Shown piece after piece: positions 8,685 to 16,323 of a stretch of DNA of 39,827 bases (the first letter of the stretch is position 1; every line of letters starts with the position of its first letter). This stretch comes from Cupriavidus lacunae (lineage in GTDB: Bacteria > Pseudomonadota > Gammaproteobacteria > Burkholderiales > Burkholderiaceae), in contig NZ_QKWJ01000068.1 of NCBI RefSeq assembly GCF_003353055.1, positions 1 to 39,827 of the forward strand, read 5' to 3'. The translations under genes and the position numbers were made by a program. The notes beneath the pieces were generated by a model that made no database searches, was not told the DNA's origin, and saw only the letters and a list, made by a program, of their open reading frames with translations.

Positions 8685-9413
8685 TCAGGCGGATTGCTTG
8701 AAGGCGGCCCCGCGCCCATTGGCTTCAGCCAGCGTCTGCGCCACCACGCTCAGGACTTCCCTGGCCGTGTTCTCGGAGTGGGCACGCAGCACCTGCGCCA
8801 GGTGTGGCCGGCCGGGCTCGCGCAGCGCGGCCATGATGGCCTCGTGTTCCTCATGCGACTCCTGCCAGCGGATGGTATCGGCATTGGCCGCGCCGCGCGC
8901 GCGGTGCACCTTGCTCATCAGCGTGGCATAGACGCCAGCCAGCACCGGATTGGCGGCGCCGTCGATGATCAGCTGGTGGATTTCCTGGTTGATGCGGAAA
9001 TAGTCGGTGCGCCGGCCCGCGGCATGCGCGTCGATCATGGCCTGGTGGCGCCGCTCCAGCTTCGTCATGTCCGCCGTGCCCAGGCGCTGCGCGGCCAGTT
9101 CACCCGCCAGGGCCTCCAGCCCGTGCAGGGTCTCGAAGGTGGCGCGCAGTTCTTCCAGGTCCAGCGGCGCCACGCGGTAGCCGATGTACTGCCGGTGCAG
9201 CACCAGCCCCTCGGACACCAGCACCTTCAGCGCCTCGCGCAGCGGCGTCTTGGAGACATCGAAGGTCTCGCAGAAGGCCCGTTCATCGATCCGCGCGCCG
9301 GGCGGCAGTTCGCCCTCTTCGATCATGGTACGCAGCCGCGCGGCGATTTCAGCCGACATGCCGAGCGTGCGCAGGCGCGTGGTTTGGGAAAGCGTTTGTG
9401 TCACAGACGTCAC
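8685..9413 (-). CDS. GntR-family regulator, FCD subfamily
   Basis: A 242-residue regulator with an N-terminal winged helix (about 20-85: LRTMIEEGELPPGARIDERAF, VSKTPLREALKVLVSEGLV, YIGYRVAPL) and a C-terminal all-helical FCD sensor domain (about 95-225). The sensor has histidines in FRINQEIHQLI and SHEEHEAIMAAL that usually hold a metal ion contacting a carboxylate ligand. The start at 9413 is GTG; ATG at 9359 is a possible alternative. It sits between the FAH-type gene, which it precedes, and the divergent MFS importer. Nested inverted repeats over the MFS promoter suggest that it represses that operon until a carboxylic acid inducer appears. Confidence 0.92.
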   Translation of the reverse strand: MTSVTQTLSQTTRLRTLGMSAEIAARLRTMIEEGELPPGARIDERAFCETFDVSKTPLREALKVLVSEGLVLHRQYIGYRVAPLDLEELRATFETLHGLEALAGELAAQRLGTADMTKLERRHQAMIDAHAAGRRTDYFRINQEIHQLIIDGAANPVLAGVYATLMSKVHRARGAANADTIRWQESHEEHEAIMAALREPGRPHLAQVLRAHSENTAREVLSVVAQTLAEANGRGAAFKQSA

Positions 9414-9488
9414 CAGAATGGGAAATGCACCAAGACAAGGCTACCACACACTCAAATTGTGCATCCGCGACACAGTAAAATCAATGAC

Positions 9489-9526
9489 TTACAGAAGTTG
9501 TAATTACAGATTACGTATCCTATACT
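9489..9526 (+). promoter_or_regulatory. MFS-operon promoter overlapped by candidate GntR operator
   Basis: TTACA-N5-TGTAA (9489-9503), the 10-bp palindrome TGTAATTACA (9499-9508) and GTAAT-N5-ATTAC (9500-9514) are nested here. They overlap a plausible sigma-70 promoter with -35 TTGTAA at 9498-9503 and -10 TATACT at 9521-9526, separated by 17 bp. A repressor bound here would cover the -35 element. The adjacent FCD-type GntR protein is the natural candidate; this is inference from position and symmetry. Confidence 0.6.
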
Positions 9527-9591
9527 CCGGCCTGTTGCGCAACACGCCAACAGAACTGCCTCACCCAAGGACTAAAACAGGAGACGCCGTC

Positions 9592-10890
9592 ATGCAGACG
9601 ACAAGCCGGGCGACAGTGATGACGGAGGGCAAGTCCTCCGTACGCTGGAAGATTTTTTTGATGATGCTGTTGCTCGTCGCGATCAATTACATTGACCGCG
9701 CATCGCTATCGGTGGCCATGCCACTGATCGCCAAGGAGTTCGATCTCAGCCCCGCCATGCAGGGGCTGATCCTCAGTTCCTTCTTCTGGACTTACGCATT
9801 CATGCAGATCCCGGGCGGCATGCTGGCTGACAAGTACAAGCCGCGCATCGTGATTGCCTGCGCCACCGTGTTCTGGGGCTTCTTCCAGGCGATCGCGGCG
9901 GTCTGCACCAACGCCACCTCGCTGCTGCTCACCCGGCTTGGGCTGGGCGCCTCCGAAGCGCCGATCTACCCGGCCGGCGGCAAGCTCAACGCCATCTGGA
10001 TGACACCGAACGAACGCGGTCGCGGCGCCACGCTGCTTGACGGCGGCGCGCCGCTGGGCGCGGCCCTCGGTTCTCTCATCATTGCCGGGCTGATCAGTGA
10101 ACTCGGCTCGTGGCGCATGTCGTTCGTGGTAGCCGGCGTCGGCACCGTGCTCGCCGGCTTCGTGGCCTGGTGGTACATCCGCAATTCGCCGCGCGAACAC
10201 AGCGGCGTCAATGAACTCGAAGCGCGCCACATCGAGGAAGCGCATGCACGCGAGTACAGCGCCGAGCCGACCAACCTGTCCGGCCGTTCGCTCGACTTCT
10301 TCAAGTACCGTTCGGTGTGGTGCATGGCCATCAGCTGGATGTGCTTCAACGCCGTCTTCTACGGCCTGCTCACCTGGATGCCGACCTACCTGAGCAAGGC
10401 CCGCGGCTTTGACCTCAAGACGATGGGCGGCGCGAGCTTCATCATCTTCATGAGCGGCTTCGTCGGCGAACTCGTCGGCGGCTGGATCGCCGACAAGTGG
10501 AAGGAAGCCGGCGGCCGCCCCAACGTGGTGATGCGCACGCTGTTCGGCATTGCGGCCGTGGTCGCCACCGTGTCGATCTTTTCGGTGGCCTATGTCACCA
10601 ACGCCGTGGCCGTGGTGGCGCTGCTCTCCTCCACCCTCTTCTTTCTGCGCTGGTGCGGCCTGTTCTGGTCCGTGCCGTCGATGCTGGCCACCCGCAACAA
10701 GATTGGCTTCCTGGGCGGCCTGATGAACCTGGGCGGCAATATCGCCGGCATCAGCGTGCCCATCATCGTCGGCCTGATCGTGCAGGCCACGGGTTCCTAC
10801 TTCCTGGCGCTGATGTTCTTCGCGGCCGCCGGCGTGGGTTTGTTGTTCGCTTCCACCGCGATCGACTACGAGACCAAGATCCCGGTCTGA
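9592..10890 (+). CDS. MFS transporter, anion:cation symporter (ACS) family
   Basis: A 432-residue, 12-helix inner-membrane symporter. The start of the fold, LLVAINYIDRASLSVAMPLIAKEF (residues about 24-47), and the loop-2 sequence GGMLADKYKPRIV are typical of ACS members that import organic acids such as galactonate, glucarate, phthalate or tartrate. RLGLGASEAPIYPAGGKL matches the conserved GxxEAPxxP region. The ATG at 9592 is chosen because AACAGGAG lies just upstream and the first helix follows. It heads a plus-strand cluster with the serine hydrolase, racemase-like enzyme and GST, so it probably imports the substrate they degrade, most likely a carboxylate. It is divergent from the GntR gene. 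Confidence 0.92.
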   Translation: MQTTSRATVMTEGKSSVRWKIFLMMLLLVAINYIDRASLSVAMPLIAKEFDLSPAMQGLILSSFFWTYAFMQIPGGMLADKYKPRIVIACATVFWGFFQAIAAVCTNATSLLLTRLGLGASEAPIYPAGGKLNAIWMTPNERGRGATLLDGGAPLGAALGSLIIAGLISELGSWRMSFVVAGVGTVLAGFVAWWYIRNSPREHSGVNELEARHIEEAHAREYSAEPTNLSGRSLDFFKYRSVWCMAISWMCFNAVFYGLLTWMPTYLSKARGFDLKTMGGASFIIFMSGFVGELVGGWIADKWKEAGGRPNVVMRTLFGIAAVVATVSIFSVAYVTNAVAVVALLSSTLFFLRWCGLFWSVPSMLATRNKIGFLGGLMNLGGNIAGISVPIIVGLIVQATGSYFLALMFFAAAGVGLLFASTAIDYETKIPV

Positions 10891-10993
10891 TCCGCTCCCG
10901 CCCCGACAGCACTTTCATTGATATTGCCTCATGCAAGGCAAACCACGCACGCTGCGCCGGCTGCTGCCGGCACAGCGGTGGAGGAGACATGTC

Positions 10994-12190
10994 ATGACCC
11001 GCTTCCCACGTATGCTCGCTGCCGCCCTGCTTTTGCTGGGCGCAGCGCAGGCGCACGCCGCGCCAGCCGCGCCATCGGCACCCGCCGGTGACGGACTGCC
11101 GACGGCACAACCCGAAGCCGTCGGCGTCGATTCGGCCAGGCTCGTCGCGCTGTCCGAATGGATCCGCCGCGACAAGCTCGACGTGCGCAGCCTGCTCGTC
11201 ATCAAGGACGGCAAGCTGGTGTTCGAGCGCTACGGCGACGGCCTGGCGCGCGACTACAACCACGAGCTGTATTCCGTCACCAAGTTCATCAGCGCCCTGC
11301 TGGTCGGCACGCTGGTCGGCGATGGCAAGCTGAGCGCCGAAGACGCGCCCGCGCCGCGCCTGGCTGCCGCACGCCCCGACCTGGCCGGCGCGCTGGCAGA
11401 CAAGCAGGCGATCCAGCTGCGCCACCTGATGTCGATGTCCAGCGGCCTGTCGTACAAGCTGGTGGAAGGCACCGACACGCTCTACTACGGCGTGCCGGAC
11501 CGGCTGCGCGTGGCGGCCAGCGCCGCGGTTCGCACCAAGGCCGGCGCCGAGTTCGACTACATCGACGTCAATCCCGTGCTGGTTGGCGCCGCCATCACGC
11601 AAGCCGCCGGGCAGCCCGAAGACCAGTATGCGAAGGCGCGCCTGTTCGGCCCGCTCGGCATGAGCCACTACCGCTGGGACGGCGCCGACGGCAAGGGCGC
11701 GGTATCGGGCGGCTGGGGCCTGCGCCTGCGCTCCATCGACATGGCCAAGCTCGGCATGCTGATGCTGGACCAGGGCCGCTGGAACGGCCGGCAGATCGTG
11801 CCGGCCTCGTGGGTCGCGCGCATGACCACGGCCGCCGGCCCGGCCCGGGACTATGGCTTCTACTGCTGGATCAACAACATCGTGCAGAGCGAGCGCGAGT
11901 TCAGCGCCATGGGCTACAAGGGCCAGTTCATCACCGTGCTGCCGAAGCAGAATGCGGTGATCGTGATGAACAGCATCATGTCCACGCAAGGCGGCCTGCG
12001 TGATGCGGCGTACCTTGACCTGTACCGGCGCATGGTGAATGAATACGTGCTGCCCGCGCTGCAGGCCGGCAACACCGTCAGGCCCGATGCCGCGCGGCAG
12101 GCCGCGTTGCAGAAGGAACTGGCGCTGGCGCGTGCCAGCCAGGGCGTGCCCGGCACCGCCCTCGCCTTCAACGACAAACCCGAACAATGA
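10994..12190 (+). CDS. Exported beta-lactamase-like serine hydrolase
   Basis: A 398-residue protein of the serine beta-lactamase/esterase superfamily (class C-like, EstB relatives). A signal peptide covers about residues 1-22 (MTRFPRM, a Leu/Ala core, AHA cleavage site). The catalytic Ser94-x-x-Lys97 lies in YSVTKFISALLVG. A second-motif tyrosine is probably Tyr189 in FDYIDVN. A GLRLRSIDMAKLGMLML segment is typical of the family, and a later GYKGQF region replaces the usual KTG/HTG triad. GGAGGAGA immediately before ATG 10994 supports this start over the upstream GTG/ATG choices. It follows the MFS gene by about 100 bp in the same direction. Its likely role is periplasmic hydrolysis of an ester or amide before uptake or decarboxylation. 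A true beta-lactamase role is unlikely. Confidence 0.85.
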   Translation: MTRFPRMLAAALLLLGAAQAHAAPAAPSAPAGDGLPTAQPEAVGVDSARLVALSEWIRRDKLDVRSLLVIKDGKLVFERYGDGLARDYNHELYSVTKFISALLVGTLVGDGKLSAEDAPAPRLAAARPDLAGALADKQAIQLRHLMSMSSGLSYKLVEGTDTLYYGVPDRLRVAASAAVRTKAGAEFDYIDVNPVLVGAAITQAAGQPEDQYAKARLFGPLGMSHYRWDGADGKGAVSGGWGLRLRSIDMAKLGMLMLDQGRWNGRQIVPASWVARMTTAAGPARDYGFYCWINNIVQSEREFSAMGYKGQFITVLPKQNAVIVMNSIMSTQGGLRDAAYLDLYRRMVNEYVLPALQAGNTVRPDAARQAALQKELALARASQGVPGTALAFNDKPEQ

Positions 12191-12260
12191 ACCCCAGAGG
12201 CGCCGTCTTCGCCCTTACCGCAACAGACGGCGCCCACCCCAACCCCTGAGAACGACTGAT

Positions 12261-12989
12261 ATGACCAAGCAAATCCGCCTCGGCATGCTGACCCCGTCTT
12301 CCAACACGGCGCTCGAACCCATTACCAGCGCCATGGTCAGCGGCCTGCCCAATGTCAGCGCGCATTTCTCGCGCTTCACCGTGACCGAGATCTCGCTGCG
12401 CGACCAGGCGCTGGGCCAGTTCAACCTGAACAAGATCCTGGCCGCCGCCAGCCTGCTGGCCGATGCGCGCGTCGATGTCATTGCCTGGAACGGCACGTCT
12501 TCCGGCTGGCTCGGCTTCGACAAGGATGAAGCGCTGTGCAAGCAGATCACCGAAGCCACCGGCATCCCGGCCACCACTTCGGTGCTGGCGCTCAACGAGA
12601 TCCTGGAAAAGACCGGCGCGCGCAACTTCGGCCTGGCCACGCCCTACCTGGACGACGTGCAGCAGCGCATCATCGCCAACTACGAGCGCAGCGGCTTTCA
12701 CTGCGTGGCCGAGAGCCACCTGGACCTGCACGTGAACTACAGCTTCGCCGAGGTCGAGGCAGACACCATCCGCGACATGGTGCGCGGCCTGGCCCAGCAC
12801 AAGCCGCAGGCCATCACCACGTTCTGCACCAACCTGCGCGCCGCGCACCTGGCTGAAGAACTGGAAGCGGAAACCGGCATTCCGTTGTACGACACCATCT
12901 CCACGGTGGTGTGGAAGTCGCTGCGCCTGTGTGGCGTGGATACGCGCGAGCTGCGCGGCTGGGGCCGCCTGTTCCGCGAAGTGGAATAA
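12261..12989 (+). CDS. Asp/Glu-racemase-superfamily enzyme, arylmalonate-decarboxylase-like
   Basis: A 242-residue enzyme of the aspartate/glutamate racemase superfamily. The N-terminus (RLGMLTPSSNTALEP) resembles maleate cis-trans isomerases. The usual first catalytic cysteine is absent, replaced by Asn77-Gly-Thr79-Ser80, while Cys189 in TTFCTNLRA is kept. This single-Cys pattern, with the Gly-Thr-Ser loop, Tyr129 in ATPYLDDVQQR and the ending GWGRLF, follows arylmalonate decarboxylase. In that enzyme Thr75, Ser76 and Tyr126 hold one carboxylate and Cys188 protonates the product. I infer decarboxylation of a substituted malonate, or a related cofactor-free proton transfer. It lies between the serine hydrolase and a GST gene; ATG 12261 is chosen because the conserved fold begins there. 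Confidence 0.85.
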   Translation: MTKQIRLGMLTPSSNTALEPITSAMVSGLPNVSAHFSRFTVTEISLRDQALGQFNLNKILAAASLLADARVDVIAWNGTSSGWLGFDKDEALCKQITEATGIPATTSVLALNEILEKTGARNFGLATPYLDDVQQRIIANYERSGFHCVAESHLDLHVNYSFAEVEADTIRDMVRGLAQHKPQAITTFCTNLRAAHLAEELEAETGIPLYDTISTVVWKSLRLCGVDTRELRGWGRLFREVE

Positions 12990-13031
12990 GGGAATAAGCC
13001 GGCGCGACGCGCCAGCACCCTATGCAGATCT

Positions 13032-13061
13032 GCAATGCGCGTCCGCAAGGACGCGCATTGC
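13032..13061. terminator. Perfect 13-bp hairpin with GCAA tetraloop
   Basis: GCAATGCGCGTCC (13032-13044) pairs perfectly with 13049-13061 around a GCAA loop of the stable GNRA class. Flanking TATGCA and TGCATA extend the symmetry. No run of T follows, so this may be an attenuating or mRNA-stabilising hairpin between the racemase-like gene and the GST gene rather than a classical terminator. Confidence 0.55.
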
Positions 13062-13139
13062 TGCATAAGGGGGGCGATCCTAGACTGCCTGCACGGCCGC
13101 CGCATGGCGTGGCGGCCAGGCAACCACCACAGGATCGCA

Positions 13140-13766
13140 ATGAAGCTCTACTACACTCCGGGCGTCTGCTCGATGGCCGTTCATATCGCCCTGCGCGAAG
13201 CCGGCCTGCCGGTCACGCTGGCCAGGGTCGACCTGCACCACCACAAGCTGGCCGTGCCCGAACACGGCACCGACGACTACTACACCATCAATCCGCGCGG
13301 CTACGTGCCGCTGCTGCAGCTCGACGACGGCTCGCGCCATACCGAGGTGGCATCGCTGCTGCAATACATCGCCGACCTGGTGCCCGAGCGCGCGCTGCTG
13401 CCGGCTGACGGCACCCGCGAACGGCTCGAAGCCACCGGCTGGATCACGCTGGTTTCCACGGAATTGCACAAGGTCTTCAGCCCGTGGCTGTGGCACAAGG
13501 AAACCGCACAGAGCACGCAGGACGAATGCAAGGCCAGGCTGCACCGGCGCTTTGCCGAACTCGACCAGCACCTGCAAACCCGCCAGTACCTGACCGGCGA
13601 CACCTTCACGGTGGCGGATGCGTACTGCTTCACCATCGTCGGCTGGGCCCGCATCCTGAAGCTGCCGCTCAACGACTACCCGGCGCTGCAGCAGTACTTG
13701 TCGCGCATTGCCGCGCGCCCGGCGGTGCAGGAAGCGATGCGGGCCGAAGGGCTGGTACGCGACTGA
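13140..13766 (+). CDS. gst: Glutathione S-transferase, beta class
   Basis: A 208-residue cytosolic GST. The thioredoxin-like N-terminal domain begins MKLYYTPGVCSMAVHIALREAG, with Cys10, the residue that contacts glutathione in bacterial beta-class enzymes. NPRGYVPLLQL provides the cis-proline and HTEVASLLQYIAD the glutathione gamma-glutamyl contact region (Glu-Val-Ala-Ser in place of the common Glu-Ser/Glu-Gly). The helical C-terminal domain includes YLTGDTFTVADAYCFTIVGWA, the N-capping-box region. ATG 13140 is chosen because the fold starts there, although the frame is open upstream. A 13-bp hairpin lies between it and the preceding gene, so it may be expressed separately. It converges on the glutathione peroxidase gene. 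The substrate is unknown. Confidence 0.9.
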   Translation: MKLYYTPGVCSMAVHIALREAGLPVTLARVDLHHHKLAVPEHGTDDYYTINPRGYVPLLQLDDGSRHTEVASLLQYIADLVPERALLPADGTRERLEATGWITLVSTELHKVFSPWLWHKETAQSTQDECKARLHRRFAELDQHLQTRQYLTGDTFTVADAYCFTIVGWARILKLPLNDYPALQQYLSRIAARPAVQEAMRAEGLVRD

Positions 13767-13794
13767 ATCCAGCCGCGCGCAGAGAATCGCTCGC

Positions 13795-14409
13795 TCAGCG
13801 CTGCGCGCCCAGAAGCGATTCGATCTTCGCCAGCAGTTCCTTGTCGTCCGGCGTGGTGCGGCTGCCATAGCTGGCCACCACCTTGCCATCGCGGCCGATC
13901 AGGTACTTGTAGAAATTCCACTTCGGCGTGGTGCCGGTCTGCCTGGCCAGCAGCGTGTACATGGGGTTGGCATCGCTGCCCCGCACATGCGACTTGCCGA
14001 GCATCGGGAACTTGACGCCGTAGGTGTTGTAGCAGAAGTCCGCGATCTCTTTCTGAGACCCGGGTTCCTGCGAGAAGTCATTGGACGGGAAGCCCAGCAC
14101 CACCAGGCCGCGCGCGCCATACCTGGCGTACAGCGCTTCCAGCCCTTCGTACTGCGGCGTGAAGCCGCAATAGCTGGCGGTGTTGACCACCAGCACCACC
14201 TTGCCGGCGTACTGGCACAGGTTCTGCGGCGCATCGTCCTGCAGGCGCGGGAAGGTGAAGTTGAGCGAGGCAGGGCATGCGCCCGCGGTGGCGGCTGGGG
14301 CCGCCGCGGGCTTGTCGGCGGCGCGCGCCGGCGCCGGCAGCAGGGCGGTGCTGGCCGCCGCAAAGGTCAGGGCGGCAGCCAGGCTGGAAAGCAGGGAACG
14401 ACGGATCAT
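13795..14409 (-). CDS. Secreted glutathione-peroxidase-family protein (Cys type)
   Basis: A 204-residue thiol peroxidase that reduces hydrogen peroxide or organic peroxides. A signal peptide of about 30 residues (MIRRSLLSSLAAALTF, ending APARA) puts it in the periplasm. The catalytic tetrad is complete: Cys81 in NTASYCGFTPQY, Gln114 in FPSNDFSQEPGS, and Trp164-Asn165 in PKWNFYKYL. Cysteine replaces selenocysteine, as in most bacterial members, so thioredoxin-like donors are more likely than glutathione. Two extra cysteines (Cys45, Cys65) near the N-terminus and Cys126 could provide a resolving thiol. The frame is open to 14502, but ATG 14409 places the signal peptide correctly. The neighbouring GST is convergent and not co-transcribed. 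Confidence 0.92.
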   Translation of the reverse strand: MIRRSLLSSLAAALTFAAASTALLPAPARAADKPAAAPAATAGACPASLNFTFPRLQDDAPQNLCQYAGKVVLVVNTASYCGFTPQYEGLEALYARYGARGLVVLGFPSNDFSQEPGSQKEIADFCYNTYGVKFPMLGKSHVRGSDANPMYTLLARQTGTTPKWNFYKYLIGRDGKVVASYGSRTTPDDKELLAKIESLLGAQR

Positions 14410-14511
14410 GGCGACGGGGCTCCGGTGGTCGGCTCGCTGTATCGGGTACGCGTAGAGTATGCGTAGTTTAGGCCGATAACGGCCCGCCGGATGCGGCGCC
14501 ACGTCAGTCGG

Positions 14512-16083
14512 TCAGTCCATGGCCAGCGTGGCGGCGTGTTCGGTGACGCTGCTGCGCAGCTCCAGGTCCGGCATGCAGCGCACGATCAGCAGCGCCAGCA
14601 CGGCCGCTGCCGCGCCCATGGCAAAGATCAGGTGGAAGCCCGACTCCACGCCGCCCGCCAGCACCGCGCGCACCGATGGCGACAGTTGCGAGAAGGCCTC
14701 GCTGCCATGGCGCAGCGCGCCCAGGTCCAGCGTCTGCGTGACGCCCGAGGCCGTCAGCGCGTGGCGGAATTCCAGCGTCAGCAGCGTGCCGGCCACTGCG
14801 CCGCCCAGCGCGCTGCCGAGCGAGCGCAGCACTAGCAGCGCACCCGTGCCGGCGCCGGTATCGCGGCGCTCCAGCGCGTTCTGCACGCTCATCAGCGTGG
14901 CCACGATGGTGATGCCCAGGCCCACGCCGGCCAGCGCCATCGCCACCAGCACCACGGCCAGCGGCACCATCGGGGTCATCAGTGCCAGGATGATCAGCCC
15001 CAGCGCGCCGGCGATATACCCCGCCGTCAGGATGCCGCGCATGCGGCCCACCCGCGGCGCCAGCCACGCCACGATGAAATTGCCAGCCACGTTGGCCAGC
15101 AGGAACGGCATCACCAGCAGGCCCGAGGTCGACGCATCGACGCCGCGCACCAGCTGGAAGTACAGGGGCAGGGCGAAGATGCACAGGAAGATATCGAGCG
15201 CGGCCAGTGCCGACGCGGCCACGCCCATCACATAGGCGCGGTTGGCGAACAGGCGCGGCGGCAGCATCGGGTCCGCGGCGCGGCGCTCCTGCCAGGCCAG
15301 CAGCAGCACCGCGGCCGCGGTGGCCAGCAGCAGGGCGCCCAGCTCCGGCGAGAGCCAGTCGTAGACGTCGCCGCCCCAGCTCATCGCCAGCAGGAAGGCG
15401 ACGATGGCCACCGCCAGCAGCAGCGCCCCCAGCCAGTCCACGCGCGCACGCCCGCCGCGCGTGGGCAGGATGGCCAGGCCGCGGTAGCACATAAACATTG
15501 CCAGCAGGCCCAGCGGCACGTTGACCCAGAACAGCCAGCGCCACGACAGATGGTCGGAGACCCAGCCGCCCACCAGCGGCCCGGCGATCGACGCCACCGC
15601 CCACACCGTGGCCAGGTAGCCCTGATAGCGCCCGCGCTGGCGCGGCGCCACCACATCGGCAATAGCCGCCTGCGCCAGCGACATCAGCCCGCCGCCGCCC
15701 ACGCCCTGCAGCGCGCGGAACAGGATCAGCTGCCCCAGCGTCTGCGCCAGCGCGCACGCCACCGACGCGCCGATAAACAGCGTGATCGCCACCATCAGCA
15801 GGCGGCGGCGCCCGAAGCTGTCGGAGAGCTTGCCGTACAGCGGCGTGGTCACGGTCGACACGATCAGGTACGCCGTCACGATCCACGACAGGTGGCCGAA
15901 GCCGTTCAGGTCATTGGCGATGGCCGGCACGGCCGGGATCACCACGGTCTGGTCGAGCGCGGCCAGCAGAATGCACAGCACGATGCCGCCAATCACCCGC
16001 ATGACGGCGCGATGGTCGTGGGCGGGCAGGGCCGGCATGGTGTCCGAGGCGGATGCGGCAGAGGAGGGGGAGGACATGGGCAA
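14512..16083 (-). CDS. DHA2-family (EmrB/QacA-like) MFS drug exporter
   Basis: A 523-residue major facilitator protein with about 14 predicted helices. Its hallmarks are LAALDQTVVIPAVPAIANDL in the first helix (motif D1), LYGKLSDSFGRRRLLM (motif A), and RALQGVGGGGLMSLAQAAIAD followed by GWVSDHLSWRWLFWVNVPLG (motif C region, typical of DHA2). It uses the proton gradient to expel hydrophobic or cationic compounds; the actual substrates are unknown. The start may be 16083 or 16077 (MSSPSSAAS). No EmrA-like membrane-fusion partner or adjacent regulator is visible, so it may work alone in the inner membrane. It is divergent from the Rieske oxygenase across 240 bp. Confidence 0.92.
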   Translation of the reverse strand: MPMSSPSSAASASDTMPALPAHDHRAVMRVIGGIVLCILLAALDQTVVIPAVPAIANDLNGFGHLSWIVTAYLIVSTVTTPLYGKLSDSFGRRRLLMVAITLFIGASVACALAQTLGQLILFRALQGVGGGGLMSLAQAAIADVVAPRQRGRYQGYLATVWAVASIAGPLVGGWVSDHLSWRWLFWVNVPLGLLAMFMCYRGLAILPTRGGRARVDWLGALLLAVAIVAFLLAMSWGGDVYDWLSPELGALLLATAAAVLLLAWQERRAADPMLPPRLFANRAYVMGVAASALAALDIFLCIFALPLYFQLVRGVDASTSGLLVMPFLLANVAGNFIVAWLAPRVGRMRGILTAGYIAGALGLIILALMTPMVPLAVVLVAMALAGVGLGITIVATLMSVQNALERRDTGAGTGALLVLRSLGSALGGAVAGTLLTLEFRHALTASGVTQTLDLGALRHGSEAFSQLSPSVRAVLAGGVESGFHLIFAMGAAAAVLALLIVRCMPDLELRSSVTEHAATLAMD

Positions 16084-16193
16084 GCACGAAACCGCAGCAA
16101 TGTGCGGTTAAATCAACATCAAATGCAGGGAATATCGGCCGGGAGCCGCGTGATCGGGGCGTGACGCCGTCGCGGTTGGCCTAATTCAGCGAA

Positions 16194-16263
16194 CGCATAA
16201 TTATATGCGGCCAGCGAATATCGTGCTGGCAACGCTGATGCCTGGCACATCACTTGCGTGATG
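16194..16263. promoter_or_regulatory. Two inverted repeats upstream of the Rieske oxygenase gene
   Basis: CGCATA-atta-TATGCG (16194-16209) and CATCAC-ttgc-GTGATG (16248-16263) lie in the 240-bp divergent region between the DHA2 exporter and the Rieske gene. Both are perfect 6-bp dyads with 4-bp centres. They may be operators, but no regulator gene is adjacent and I cannot name a binding protein. Confidence 0.3.
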
Positions 16264-16323
16264 CCACATGGCGCTGCAGTCTATGAAAGATCACATCACC
16301 GCTATCGAAGGTAAGATCCCGTC

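Noticed and set aside
10763..12187. Open minus-strand frame of 474 codons opposite the serine hydrolase
   Set aside because: No recognisable motif, while the plus strand has a signal peptide, an SxxK motif and a strong ribosome-binding site.
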